From positions 27,066 to 91,065 of the forward strand of contig JBMONO010000019.1 of assembly GCA_049323655.1 (NCBI GenBank): a stretch of DNA of 64,000 bases, given 5' to 3'. Position numbers and translations under genes: made by a program. Below the pieces are notes generated by a model. The model was not told the DNA's origin. It saw only the letters and a program-made list of their open reading frames with translations, and searched no databases. The DNA is from DB1 sp049323655 (GTDB lineage: Bacteria; Desulfobacterota; Desulfobulbia; Desulfobulbales; SURF-16). Shown here piece by piece: positions 9,585-18,141 of this stretch (positions are counted from its first letter, which is position 1; the number at the start of each line of letters is the position of its first letter).

Positions 9585-10379
9585 ATGATTTTTCTTGAAA
9601 TCCGGGCCATCGTCATCAAGGTCGCTGATTACGGCGAGTCGGATAAGATCATCACCTTTTTCAGCGAACAGCGCGGCAAGCTCGTCGGTATCGCCAAGGG
9701 AGCAAAACGCAGCAAGAAACGGTTCGTCAACAAACTCGAATTTTTTTCCCTGCTGGAGATCACCGCGGCTCCATCGCGCCACTCCAGCCTCTACCGGGTG
9801 GAAAACGCCACACTTCTTTCACCTTTCCCGGCCCTCCGGCAGGACTACCACCGTTATGCCGCCGCCATGCTGGTCTGCGAACTGGTCGACCAGTGGACCA
9901 GGGAAGAAGACGGCGCCGCCGATCTCTTCCACCTTCTCCACTGGTGCATGACCGACCTCTCCCGAACCACCAACTGTCCTGCAACCGTCGTCTTTTTTCT
10001 CGTCCATCTTCTCCGGCAGCTTGGCTTCAGTCCGCAGCTCGACCATTGTCACGCCTGCGGCGTCTCGATGGATGAATGTCGTTTTCCCCGTTTCAGCCTG
10101 GCGGACAACAGCCTGCTCTGCACCGCATGCGCCGCCCTGCGGCCTTCGACAACGAACCCTGTTTCCCTGGCCGCGCTCAAATCACTGCGAATGATGCGTT
10201 CCCTTCCCCCGGCCAGAATGGCCCGCTTGAAAATCTCAGCCGCTCTCCTCGCGGATATCGCCGCCATCCTGAAAGACATCACCCATTTTCACCTGCAGCG
10301 GGAAATCATCTCCTGGGATCAGGGAATGAAATACTCCCCGCTCCACCCCTTTTCGTCCCCCTCTCCTCCCGCCCGCTAA
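9585..10379 (+). CDS. recO: DNA repair protein RecO
   Basis: A 264-residue RecO. The N-terminal OB-fold domain shows the family signature IVIKVADYGESDKIITFFSE, then GKLVGIAKGAKRSKKRF. The C-terminal half carries a CxxC...CxxC zinc-binding pair (HCHACG and LCTACA). RecO works with RecF and RecR to load RecA on gapped DNA. The ATG at 9585 is chosen because AAGG at 9574-9577 is correctly spaced; a GTG at 9579 also exists but lies too close to that site. The gene ends the housekeeping run and is followed by a 364-bp gap. Confidence 0.92.
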   Translation: MIFLEIRAIVIKVADYGESDKIITFFSEQRGKLVGIAKGAKRSKKRFVNKLEFFSLLEITAAPSRHSSLYRVENATLLSPFPALRQDYHRYAAAMLVCELVDQWTREEDGAADLFHLLHWCMTDLSRTTNCPATVVFFLVHLLRQLGFSPQLDHCHACGVSMDECRFPRFSLADNSLLCTACAALRPSTTNPVSLAALKSLRMMRSLPPARMARLKISAALLADIAAILKDITHFHLQREIISWDQGMKYSPLHPFSSPSPPAR

Positions 10380-10540
10380 AGGAAGAAGATCGAGACCAAA
10401 GAGTGCTGCCAGAGCCGGGATGTCGCCGCCATCAGACATATTTTTTGTGACACCAAAAAAAATCCTCCTCCTTCATTATGCGGACCATCACCTAAGTAGT
10501 AATACTCACATGACATTTTTTCATAACCGCCTGACCGGTC

Positions 10541-10568
10541 TTGACTCATAAGTACAATTACCTATTGA
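10541..10568 (+). promoter_or_regulatory. Likely promoter of the symporter operon
   Basis: In the 364-bp gap 10380-10743, TTGACT (10541-10546) and TATTGA (10563-10568) are separated by 16 bp in an AT-rich stretch. The leader to the next gene would be about 170 nt and contains a small hairpin (CACGA/TCGTG near 10597-10615). No open reading frame in the gap looked real. No riboswitch was recognised. Confidence 0.45.
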
Positions 10569-10743
10569 TTTTTTCCTGAAAAGCTCGTAACAACGCACGA
10601 GTATTTTTTCGTGAGGTGATATTATTATTTTTTTTGAACAAGACGGCGGCGGAGCATCCGGGAATAAACGGCTGAACCTGTTGTGTGTCACCCCCGCATT
10701 GACAGATGAACACCCAAGAAACAATCCGACAAGGAGGGAATGA

Positions 10744-10995
10744 ATGAAAAAAGACCTGGCCCAGTACTGGAAAAAAAATCTCTCACTGATGGTTGTCCTG
10801 CTCTCGATCTGGGCAATCGTCTCTTACGGCTGCAGCATCATTTTTGTCGAACAGCTCAACGCCATCAAGATCGGCGGATTCCCCCTTGGTTTCTGGTTCG
10901 CCCAGCAGGGCTCCATCTATATTTTTGTGGCTCTCATTTTCATCTACCACTTTCGTATGAAGAAAATTGACGAGGAATTCGACGTGCACGAATAA
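10744..10995 (+). CDS. DUF4212 small subunit of a sodium/solute symporter
   Basis: An 83-residue protein with two membrane helices (about 16-36 and 50-70) and the family pattern YWKKNLSL...GFWFAQQGS followed by a charged tail. DUF4212 proteins are nearly always encoded just upstream of a VC_2705-type sodium/solute symporter and are thought to be its small subunit; that is the arrangement here (77 bp apart). The ribosome binding site AAGGAGG (10731-10737) is strong, 6 bp before the ATG. Confidence 0.9.
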   Translation: MKKDLAQYWKKNLSLMVVLLSIWAIVSYGCSIIFVEQLNAIKIGGFPLGFWFAQQGSIYIFVALIFIYHFRMKKIDEEFDVHE

Positions 10996-11072
10996 TTCCT
11001 GGTGCACGCCGAAACGGCGCAAACCGACATCTCTTTTCCGACAAACCACAGACAACAAGGAGATCACAACAA

Positions 11073-12851
11073 ATGTCGATCCTGACATGGACGTATATCA
11101 TGGTGGGGATTACCTTCACCCTCTACTTGAGTATCGCCTGGCTTTCCCGGGTGAAAACAACCAAGGGATTCTATGTTGCCGGCGGCGGCGTTTCCCCGCT
11201 GGCCAACGGCATGGCCACCGCGGCCGACTGGATGAGCGCCGCCTCCTTCATCTCCATGGCCGGCCTCATTTCCTTCATGGGCTATACCGGTTCCATTTAC
11301 CTGCTCGGCTGGACCGGCGGCTACGTGCTGCTCGCCCTGCTGCTCGCCCCCTACCTGCGCAAATTCGGCAAATTCACGGTGCCCGACTTTGTCGGTGACC
11401 GCTACTACTCCAATACCGCCCGTTTCGTCGCCCTGGTTTGCGCCATCTTCGTCTCCTTTACCTATGTCGCCGGCCAGATGCGCGGCGTCGGCATCGTCTT
11501 CAGCCGCTTTCTCGAAGTGGACGTCAACACCGGAGTGCTGATCGGCATGGCCATCGTCTTCTTTTACGCCTCGCTGGGCGGCATGAAAGGCATCACCTAC
11601 ACCCAGGTGGCACAGTATCTGGTCCTCATCGTTGCCTACATGATTCCGGCCATTGCCATTTCCAGCCAGATGACCGGGACCTTCATTCCGCAGATCGGCA
11701 TGGGATCCACCATCACCGACGGCGCCAACGCCGGCAAGTACCTGCTCGACGTCCTCAACCAGCTCAACACCGATCTCGGTTTTGCCGAATACACCAAGCC
11801 CTTCGGATCGGGCAGCAAATCGATGCTCGACGTCTTCTGCATCACCATGGCCCTGATGGTCGGCACCGCCGGCCTGCCCCACGTCATCATCCGCTTCTAT
11901 ACCGTGCCCAGTGTCCGCGGCGCCCGGGTCAGCGCCGGTTACGCCCTGCTCTTCATCGCCATCCTCTACACCACCGCCCCGGCCATCGCCACCTTCGCCC
12001 GCTACAACATGATTAACTCCATCAGCGGCCAGGAATACAGCAAGGCACCCTCCTGGTTCAAGAACTGGGAGAAAACCGGCCTGATCGCCTGGCTTGACAA
12101 GAACCAGAACGGCATTATCGAATACTTTCCGAAAGATCCCTTCACCGGCTCCAAACCGACCTTCAGCGGCGAAAAGGGTTCCTACGGCCAGGAGCTGGTC
12201 ACCAATACCCCGACCGACAATCCGAACGAACTGTTCATCGACCGCGACATCATGGTGCTGGCCAACCCGGAAATCGCCGATCTGCCGCCCTGGGTCATCG
12301 CCCTGGTCGCAGCCGGCGGTCTGGCCGCGGCCCTGTCCACCGCCTCCGGTCTGCTGCTCGTCATCTCCTCCTCCATTTCCCATGACCTCTATTACCGGCT
12401 CATCAACCGCAATGCCTCGGAAAGCCAGCGGCTCCTGGTCGGCCGAGTCATGATCGGGCTTGCCGTCTGCGTTGCCGGCTATTTCGGCATCAACCCCCCC
12501 GGCTTTGTCGCCCAGGTGGTTGCCTTTGCCTTCGGTCTGGCCGCCTCGTCGTTCTTTCCGATTATCGTCCTCGGCATCTTCTACAAACGGGCCAACCGCG
12601 AAGGTGCCATCTGCGGCATGATCATGGGTATGGGATTTACGGCCTACTATATCATCAACAATAAATTCTTCGGCGGTTCAGCCTGGTTCCTCGGCATCAG
12701 CTCCGAGGGTATCGGCACCGTCGGCATGGTCATCAACTTTCTCGTCACCCTGATTGTTTCGCAGATGACTGCGCCGCCGCCGGCCGAGGTCCAGGACATG
12801 GTGGAAAACATCCGCTTCCCCCGTGGCGCCGGAGCAAGTATCGATCACTGA
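11073..12851 (+). CDS. Sodium:solute symporter (VC_2705 / acetate-permease-like family)
   Basis: A 592-residue member of the SSS family with about 13 membrane helices. Family hallmarks include FYVAGGGVSPLANGMATAAD near residues 32-51, DWMSAASFISMAG, and the later ALSTASGLLLVISSSISHD segment. Relatives transport acetate or other short carboxylates with sodium; the substrate here is not fixed by sequence. Between helices lies a soluble insertion (about residues 335-395) containing LDKNQNGIIEYF, which resembles an EF-hand-type calcium loop but lacks the glutamate at position 12. Paired with the DUF4212 gene upstream and ended by a hairpin terminator. AAGGAG lies 10 bp before the ATG. Confidence 0.9.
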   Translation: MSILTWTYIMVGITFTLYLSIAWLSRVKTTKGFYVAGGGVSPLANGMATAADWMSAASFISMAGLISFMGYTGSIYLLGWTGGYVLLALLLAPYLRKFGKFTVPDFVGDRYYSNTARFVALVCAIFVSFTYVAGQMRGVGIVFSRFLEVDVNTGVLIGMAIVFFYASLGGMKGITYTQVAQYLVLIVAYMIPAIAISSQMTGTFIPQIGMGSTITDGANAGKYLLDVLNQLNTDLGFAEYTKPFGSGSKSMLDVFCITMALMVGTAGLPHVIIRFYTVPSVRGARVSAGYALLFIAILYTTAPAIATFARYNMINSISGQEYSKAPSWFKNWEKTGLIAWLDKNQNGIIEYFPKDPFTGSKPTFSGEKGSYGQELVTNTPTDNPNELFIDRDIMVLANPEIADLPPWVIALVAAGGLAAALSTASGLLLVISSSISHDLYYRLINRNASESQRLLVGRVMIGLAVCVAGYFGINPPGFVAQVVAFAFGLAASSFFPIIVLGIFYKRANREGAICGMIMGMGFTAYYIINNKFFGGSAWFLGISSEGIGTVGMVINFLVTLIVSQMTAPPPAEVQDMVENIRFPRGAGASIDH

Positions 12852-12898
12852 GAAACACATTGACGGAAAGCGAATTTTATTCCGCTCTGCCAGATGAC

Positions 12899-12940
12899 AA
12901 AAGGCGCAATCCCCTGCGGGTTGCGCCTTTTGCCGTTTTT
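12899..12940. terminator. Rho-independent terminator between convergent operons
   Basis: An 11-bp perfect stem, AAAAGGCGCAA (12899-12909) and TTGCGCCTTTT (12921-12931), with an 11-nt loop, followed by gccgttttt. It ends the plus-strand symporter operon. The stem has A and T ends on both sides, so it may also stop the minus-strand ole operon, whose last codon is only 28 bp away. Confidence 0.9.
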
Positions 12941-12967
12941 GATTGCCGTCGTGCCGACCGGTCAGGA

Positions 12968-13957
12968 TTACTTTTCCAGCCAGGCCACCAGCCGCTCCAT
13001 CCCGGCCGCCGTTGTCACCCGTGGTTGGTAGCCGATGTCGCGCTGGGCGGCCGCGATGGAGAACCAGTGCGACCGGGCCAGCTGTTCGGCGAGAAAACGG
13101 GTCATGGGCGGCTCTTGCTGCCGGCCAAGCAGGCGATAGATTCTTTCACAGAGAAAGCCAGCGGTATAGGCCTGCCGGAAGCCGATTTTTCGGTTCACCG
13201 GGGCAATATCGAGACGCAGGAAAAGATCGTTGATCCAGTCCCAGAGATTGACCGGCTCTCCCTGGGAGATGAAATAGGCCCTGCCGGCCGCCGTGCCCGG
13301 TCCGGAGAGGTTGTCGGCGGCAAGGAGATGGGCCTGGGCGACATTGTCGATGAAGGAAATATCGACGAGATTGCTGCCGTCTCCCACCTGGCGCAGGCGC
13401 CCTGATCGTCCCCGCGCCAGCAGTCTGGGGATGAGATTGGTGTCTTCCGGGCCCCAGACCAGATGCGGCCGCAGGGCAGTGGTCAGCAGGGTCGGACCGT
13501 TTGCCGCCAGCACCATTTTTTCCGCCTCCGCCTTGGTGGCGGCGTAGTGGCAGAGAAAGGCGTCGGCATACGGCAAAGTTTCATCCCCGCACCGGATATC
13601 GCTCCGGTTGAAGACAACACTCGGGGTGCTGGTGTAGACCAGATGCCGCACCCCGTTTTTTGCGCAGGCAGCCAGCACGTTTTCGGTGCCAAGCACATTG
13701 ATGGCGTAATATTCGCCGCCACTTCCCCAGATCCCTGCCTTGGCAGCCACATGAAAGACGGTGTCATGGCCGAGCAAGACCCTTTCCAGAAAGGCGCGGT
13801 CGCGGATATCGCCACAGGCCATCAGCGCCCCCATGGCCTCCACCTCGGCAGAGGGACTGCGGCCGATTACGGTTACATCGATGGCGCGCTCGCGCAGAAG
13901 ACGAACCACCGCCTTGCCGACAAACCCACCGCCGCCGGTAACCACCGCCCTCTTCAT
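12968..13957 (-). CDS. oleD: OleD: 2-alkyl-3-ketoalkanoate reductase (NAD(P)-dependent, SDR family)
   Basis: A 329-residue extended short-chain dehydrogenase. The nucleotide-binding motif TGGGGFVG is at residues 7-14 and the catalytic YxxxK is Y138-K142 (HYAATK). The stretches VYTSTPSVVFN (about 108-118), TALRPHLVWGP and the C-terminal helical region match the OleD/3-beta-HSD-like subfamily. OleD reduces the 2-alkyl-3-keto acid made by OleA to the 2-alkyl-3-hydroxy acid, which OleC turns into a beta-lactone and OleB decarboxylates to an olefin. The ATG overlaps the oleC stop by 4 bp (ATGA) with a good AAGGAG ahead of it, which implies translational coupling. It is the last gene of the cluster. 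Confidence 0.9.
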   Translation of the reverse strand: MKRAVVTGGGGFVGKAVVRLLRERAIDVTVIGRSPSAEVEAMGALMACGDIRDRAFLERVLLGHDTVFHVAAKAGIWGSGGEYYAINVLGTENVLAACAKNGVRHLVYTSTPSVVFNRSDIRCGDETLPYADAFLCHYAATKAEAEKMVLAANGPTLLTTALRPHLVWGPEDTNLIPRLLARGRSGRLRQVGDGSNLVDISFIDNVAQAHLLAADNLSGPGTAAGRAYFISQGEPVNLWDWINDLFLRLDIAPVNRKIGFRQAYTAGFLCERIYRLLGRQQEPPMTRFLAEQLARSHWFSIAAAQRDIGYQPRVTTAAGMERLVAWLEK

Positions 13958-15582
13958 TTTCTCTCCTTCAGTTGACGCTCGGCCCACCCCGCCAGCTGTT
14001 CCCGGAAGATCTTGGCGTTATGGCGGATATCCACCGGAAAGGACGGGTGGACAAGAAACTCGCTGATGCCGGTGGTCAGTGGGTTACGGCCGGCCAGCTC
14101 AGCCAGTTCGACCAGCAGGCGGCCCGTGTCAGTGATCTTTTCCCGCGGTTCGACAATGACGACCGGCCTCTGTGCCCCCGGTGCACCAATCCCCACCAGG
14201 GCGGAGCGGAAGACCAGGGGATGTTCGTTGAAAATCGCCTCACAGCAGACCGAATAGAGTACCCCGGTCGCGGTCAGCACCCGGTGCGCCTTGCGCCCGC
14301 AGAACCAGAGCCGTCCTTTGTCGTCAAGATACCCCATATCGCCCATGCGATGCCAGAAAGAGTCACCATCGGCAATCTTCGCCAGGCTGGTTTCCGTGTC
14401 GTTGCCGTCATAAGCCCGGGTCACCACCCGGCCGCGGACAATGATCTCGCCGATCTCTTTGGGGCCGAGCACCGCAATCGCGGCGGCATCGGTTACCGCT
14501 CCCTCCACCGGCTTTATGATGCGGATATCAATGCCGGGCAGAGGTCGCCCGACACAGGTTCCCCTGCCCTGCCGGGTCAACGGCCAGGTCTCGGCGAGGA
14601 TTTCCCGGCTCTCGATGGAGGCAATCGGCAGTGATTCGGTGGCGCCATAGGGGGTATGTACCTCGCCGCCGGGGTCGATGACGGCGCGCACCCGTTCGAC
14701 CAACTCGCCGGAGACCGGAGCACCGGCCATCAGCACCTTCCGGATGCCGAGTCGGATGCCGTGGGCGAGACAATACCGGCTCACCACATTCCAGATCGCC
14801 GGAGAGCCGAAGGAATAGGAAACGGCATACTGCTCGATGGAACCAATGAAACGACGCGGATCGACCCGGGCCGGCCGCGAAGGATCCATCTCCGGGATCA
14901 CCGCACAGGCGCCCAAGGCAGTGGAGAACAGGGCAAAGAGCGGAAAGGCCGGTTGATCACGATCATAGGCGGTGATCCGGTAGAAGGAACGGATATAGTC
15001 GAGCTGAGCAAAAAAAATGCCGTGGGTATAGATGACTCCCTTGGGTGGACCGGTACTGCCGGTGGTGAAGATGATGGCGGCCTGGTCGTCGCGGCTCGCC
15101 TGCCAGCATGGTGGCGACGATGACGGGATATCTTTGCCGCCCCGGCGACTCGGCCGCAGGCAGGAGAACGGTCCTCCCACCAGCAGGGCGCGCCGCACCG
15201 TGGCAAAGGTCCGGCGACAGAGCAGATGGAAAAGATAGGCGCGGGGGATGCCGACAAATACCTCGGGCCGCACCGAGGCGATGCAGCGCAGCAGATTGCG
15301 ATAGCCCATGCCGGGATCGATGAGGATCACCACCGCGCCAAGCTGAAACAGTGCGAAGGTCAGGCAGACAAACTCCATGGAGGGGCGGACCATGAGCATC
15401 ACCCGATCCCCTCTTTGCACTCCCTGTTGCGCGAGGATGCCGGCAAAACGGCGACTGTTGACCCACAGCTCGGCAAAGGTCCATTCCGTTACCTTGCCAT
15501 TGCGGGGAACGATGAGGGCAATGCGGTCCGGAAACTTTTCCGCGGCCTGGGCCAGAGTGAGGGCAATGTTGCAGGAGGACAT
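13954..15582 (-). CDS. oleC: OleC: beta-lactone synthetase (AMP-dependent ligase family)
   Basis: A 542-residue member of the acyl-adenylating (ANL) superfamily. The P-loop motif TTGSTGPPKG is at residues 173-182, and later motifs include HTPYGATESLP, GEIIVRGRVVTRAY and WHRMGDMGYLDDKGRLWFCG, which carries the conserved aspartate of the A8 hinge region. OleC proteins convert 2-alkyl-3-hydroxy acids to cis-beta-lactones using ATP rather than forming CoA esters. The assignment rests on the oleA-B-C-D context plus overall length. The upstream extension to 15726 reads through oleB and is not coding; the ATG at 15582 lies 7 bp after the oleB stop. Confidence 0.9.
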   Translation of the reverse strand: MSSCNIALTLAQAAEKFPDRIALIVPRNGKVTEWTFAELWVNSRRFAGILAQQGVQRGDRVMLMVRPSMEFVCLTFALFQLGAVVILIDPGMGYRNLLRCIASVRPEVFVGIPRAYLFHLLCRRTFATVRRALLVGGPFSCLRPSRRGGKDIPSSSPPCWQASRDDQAAIIFTTGSTGPPKGVIYTHGIFFAQLDYIRSFYRITAYDRDQPAFPLFALFSTALGACAVIPEMDPSRPARVDPRRFIGSIEQYAVSYSFGSPAIWNVVSRYCLAHGIRLGIRKVLMAGAPVSGELVERVRAVIDPGGEVHTPYGATESLPIASIESREILAETWPLTRQGRGTCVGRPLPGIDIRIIKPVEGAVTDAAAIAVLGPKEIGEIIVRGRVVTRAYDGNDTETSLAKIADGDSFWHRMGDMGYLDDKGRLWFCGRKAHRVLTATGVLYSVCCEAIFNEHPLVFRSALVGIGAPGAQRPVVIVEPREKITDTGRLLVELAELAGRNPLTTGISEFLVHPSFPVDIRHNAKIFREQLAGWAERQLKERK

Positions 15583-15589
15583 GGATATT

Positions 15590-16471
15590 TCAGCCGGGAC
15601 GAACTTTTTCCATGAGAAAGGCAGCCACCGGCGGAGCAATCTCGTCAAAGGCGTCCTCCAGCAGGTAATGGCCGGCCTCGGGGAGGTAATGGCAACGGGC
15701 GGCCGGGAAACGTCGTTGCCACTCATGATAAAAATGATCGTTAAAGCAGAAATCCCGGCCTCCCCAGCAGATCAGCATCGGAATAGCGGCAAGCGAGGAC
15801 AGGCCCGCTTCGATTTCGGTCAGAGTCTGCCAGGACGGATCAGTCGGTGAGAGCGGGATGTCCTGGACAAAACGGAGGGTGGCGATGCGATTGGCCCAGC
15901 CGTCGTAAGGCAGGAGAAAGGCGCGGGCCACCTTTTTCTCCATCGGTCGGGCAACCGCCATGTGGATTGCCGCTCCGGCAAAGGCATTGAGACCGCGCAC
16001 CAGTAAAGGACCGAGCAAGGGAAGACGGCAGAGGCGAATCCGGGCCGGAATGCGGGAAGAGCGGAAGGCGGCGGTGTTGAAGACGACCAGGGAGCGGATA
16101 TCGCTCAGGTGGCGCAGGGCGTAGCCCATGCCGATGGCGCCGCCCCAGTCGTGCACCACCAGGGAACAGGGACCGACATCGAGATTGGTCAGCAGCTCGT
16201 CAAGGTTGCCGATATGGTCGGCCAGTCGATAGGGCCAGTTCCGCGGCTTGTCGGAGAGCCCGCAGCCGAGGTGATCCGGCACGATCACCCGATGATCCCG
16301 GTGCAGCAGCAGCACGAGTCTGCGGTAGAAATAGGACCAGGTCGGATTGCCGTGCAGCATGACCACCGCCGGCCCCTGCCCTTCATCGAGGTAGGAGAGA
16401 CAATTGCCGTCGGCAAGCTGAAAACGGCGCGGGGTAAAAGGGTAGTCATGGATCGGAAAGGGACTTTTCAT
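15590..16471 (-). CDS. oleB: OleB: beta-lactone decarboxylase (alpha/beta hydrolase, haloalkane-dehalogenase-like)
   Basis: A 293-residue alpha/beta hydrolase. It has the oxyanion-hole motif HGNPTW (residues 40-45), the nucleophile elbow HDWGG with Asp108 as nucleophile, and a late histidine in LPEAGHYLLED. The aspartate nucleophile and HGNPTWS are shared by haloalkane dehalogenases and OleB. In the hydrocarbon pathway OleB removes CO2 from the beta-lactone to give the cis-olefin. Its ATG overlaps the stop of the upstream response regulator by 4 bp (ATGA). A dehalogenase role is unlikely given the oleACD neighbours. Confidence 0.88.
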   Translation of the reverse strand: MKSPFPIHDYPFTPRRFQLADGNCLSYLDEGQGPAVVMLHGNPTWSYFYRRLVLLLHRDHRVIVPDHLGCGLSDKPRNWPYRLADHIGNLDELLTNLDVGPCSLVVHDWGGAIGMGYALRHLSDIRSLVVFNTAAFRSSRIPARIRLCRLPLLGPLLVRGLNAFAGAAIHMAVARPMEKKVARAFLLPYDGWANRIATLRFVQDIPLSPTDPSWQTLTEIEAGLSSLAAIPMLICWGGRDFCFNDHFYHEWQRRFPAARCHYLPEAGHYLLEDAFDEIAPPVAAFLMEKVRPG

Positions 16472-17055
16472 TCCCGCCGCGAATCGTCTTTGTCGCCGAC
16501 CGGACGCCGAGCGGCGGAGGGAAAGGAATGATCACGGATGATTTCCTGGAGCAGGGCAAGATGTTCCTGAACCATGGCCTCGGTCTTTTTCCGCTCTTCG
16601 ATCTCCTTCTGCAGCTGCGCGTTGAGGGCGATCAGCTCATCGGTGCGCTGCTGGAGGCGGTCCCGGTGCTGCTTCAATTCGAGCTGGGTTCTGATCCGTG
16701 ATTTGACGATGGCCATGTTGAAGGGTTTGCGGATGTAATCGACCGCGCCGAGCATCAATCCTTTTTCCTCATCTTCCTCGTCGGTGAGGGCGGTAATGAA
16801 CATGACCGGGATATGAGCTGTTCGCTCATTCTCCTTGAGGAGTTTGCACACCTCATAGCCGTTCATCGCCGGCATCATGATATCGAGCAGAATAAGATCG
16901 GGCTGCGGATCCTCTGCCGCCATGCGCAGGGCGTCAGGACCGTTGTCGGTAAAGCGGATATCATAGTCGGTTCGCAGAATCTCCAGCAAAATACGGATAT
17001 TTGACGGCACATCGTCAACAAAAAGAATCCTGAATCGTTCCTGCTGCTCATCCAT
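16468..17055 (-). CDS. Response regulator receiver protein with C-terminal coiled coil, inside the ole operon
   Basis: A 195-residue protein. Residues 8-125 form a receiver domain with the acidic pair D14-D15, phospho-acceptor D58 (LILLDIMMP) and a conserved lysine in DYIRKPFN. Residues about 127-180 are a predicted coiled coil (QHRDRLQQRTDELIALNAQL and onward), and no DNA-binding, GGDEF or kinase domain follows. REC-plus-coiled-coil proteins of this type usually act by protein contact or are fragments of larger signalling proteins. It lies between oleA and oleB, starts with a strong AAGGAG site 47 bp after oleA, and overlaps oleB by 4 bp, so it is co-translated with the pathway. No partner kinase is present in the window. 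Confidence 0.88.
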   Translation of the reverse strand: MDEQQERFRILFVDDVPSNIRILLEILRTDYDIRFTDNGPDALRMAAEDPQPDLILLDIMMPAMNGYEVCKLLKENERTAHIPVMFITALTDEEDEEKGLMLGAVDYIRKPFNMAIVKSRIRTQLELKQHRDRLQQRTDELIALNAQLQKEIEERKKTEAMVQEHLALLQEIIRDHSFPSAARRPVGDKDDSRRE

Positions 17056-17102
17056 TGCGATTCTCCTTTTCCGTAAAAAAACGCTCCTTTTGCCCCGATT
17101 AC

Positions 17103-18137
17103 CTACCACTCAATGCCCAGCATCAGACAATTGATGCCGCTGCCAATGCCAAGCAGGGCAATTCGTTCGCCGGCCGCGACGATCCCCTCCTCAATGGCCA
17201 GCGCCATGGTCAGCGGCGCGGAAACCGAACCGACGTTGCCCCAGTTCGGCAGGGACTCGAAATTTCTGGCCGGATCGATCCCCAGGCGGTCGCACAGCAG
17301 TCTGGCATGGGCGCGGCCGACCTGATGACAGCAAAAACAGTCAATGTCGGCTGCCCGCCAATCTAGTTCCGCGAGAAAATCCCGCCACACCAGGGTCGCT
17401 GTTTCAACCCCGCGCTTGAGCAGCTCTTCCGAGTCAGTGGCCATCAGGATCCCCGCCTCCTGGCCCTGACCGCCCTGACAGAGCTCGTTATGACTGGTGC
17501 TGGCCTGCACGGCGCCGCCAACGAGCAGGTGGCCGCTGTCGCAGATCGAGCGATCCCCCAGCACCATGGCCACCGCACCGGAACCGATAGTCAGGGAGGC
17601 AAAGCTTGCCTTCATCGATTTTCGGGTCACTGCCCGGTCCTGCAGGAGATGGCTGATCGTCGATTCCACCAGATCTTCCGCTGTTTCGCCGGCCACCAGC
17701 AGACCCTTGCGAATCTGGCCCAGCTCGATCATATTGGCCAGCATTACCATACCGTTGAGAAATCCAAGACATGCGTTGGAGAGGTCAAAAATATGGCAAC
17801 GACGGGGCAGTCCCAGGCGGCGATGAACAAAGGAGGCGGTTGCCGGCTCCATCATGTCCCGCGACACCGAGGTGAAGATCAGGCAGTCGATTTCAGCCGG
17901 ATCCGCGCCGGCGGCGATCAACGCCCGTTCGCCGGCCAGGGCCGCCGCCTCGCTCGGCCTGGTGCCGCGATCCCAGAAGCGCCGTTCCCGAATGCCGCTC
18001 ATCAGCTCAAGACGCCCCTCGGGCAGTTTCAGGCGTTGATAGAGGGTCGCCAGCCGCCTTTCCAGTTCGGCGGAGGTGACGACACGGGGCGGCGCGACAT
18101 AGGCCGGTGGATAGAGACAGACCCGCTGATAGCGCAT
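17103..18137 (-). CDS. oleA: OleA: thiolase-fold enzyme for head-to-head acyl condensation
   Basis: A 344-residue member of the FabH/OleA thiolase superfamily. The nucleophile Cys123 sits in LSNACLGFLNG, preceded by Glu97 in VSRDMMEP. The 26-residue spacing matches the Glu117/Cys143 pair known in Xanthomonas OleA; this glutamate acts as base in the Claisen condensation and is absent from FabH. His271 (CCHQVG) and Asn301 (NWGNVGS) complete the active site. OleA joins two fatty acyl thioesters to a 2-alkyl-3-keto acid. The gene follows the fabI-like gene by 4 bp. Its placement behind a dedicated ACP and FAS set suggests its substrate comes from that set, which is an inference. Confidence 0.93.
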   Translation of the reverse strand: MRYQRVCLYPPAYVAPPRVVTSAELERRLATLYQRLKLPEGRLELMSGIRERRFWDRGTRPSEAAALAGERALIAAGADPAEIDCLIFTSVSRDMMEPATASFVHRRLGLPRRCHIFDLSNACLGFLNGMVMLANMIELGQIRKGLLVAGETAEDLVESTISHLLQDRAVTRKSMKASFASLTIGSGAVAMVLGDRSICDSGHLLVGGAVQASTSHNELCQGGQGQEAGILMATDSEELLKRGVETATLVWRDFLAELDWRAADIDCFCCHQVGRAHARLLCDRLGIDPARNFESLPNWGNVGSVSAPLTMALAIEEGIVAAGERIALLGIGSGINCLMLGIEW

Positions 18138-18141
18138 CGGT

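Noticed and set aside
10590..10640. Riboswitch or small RNA in the leader of the symporter operon
   Set aside because: Only a 5-bp hairpin was found and no conserved riboswitch core was recognised.
11064..12383. A 439-codon minus-strand frame opposite the symporter
   Set aside because: Gly/Asp/Gln-rich antisense shadow with no domain; the plus-strand symporter is clear.
13954..15726. Longer OleC start at 15726
   Set aside because: The extra 48 codons run inside oleB in another frame and lack similarity to OleC; the ATG at 15582 begins a standard N terminus.
15590..16471. Haloalkane dehalogenase as the function of the alpha/beta hydrolase
   Set aside because: Motifs fit, but OleB shares them and the gene is coupled to oleA, oleC and oleD.
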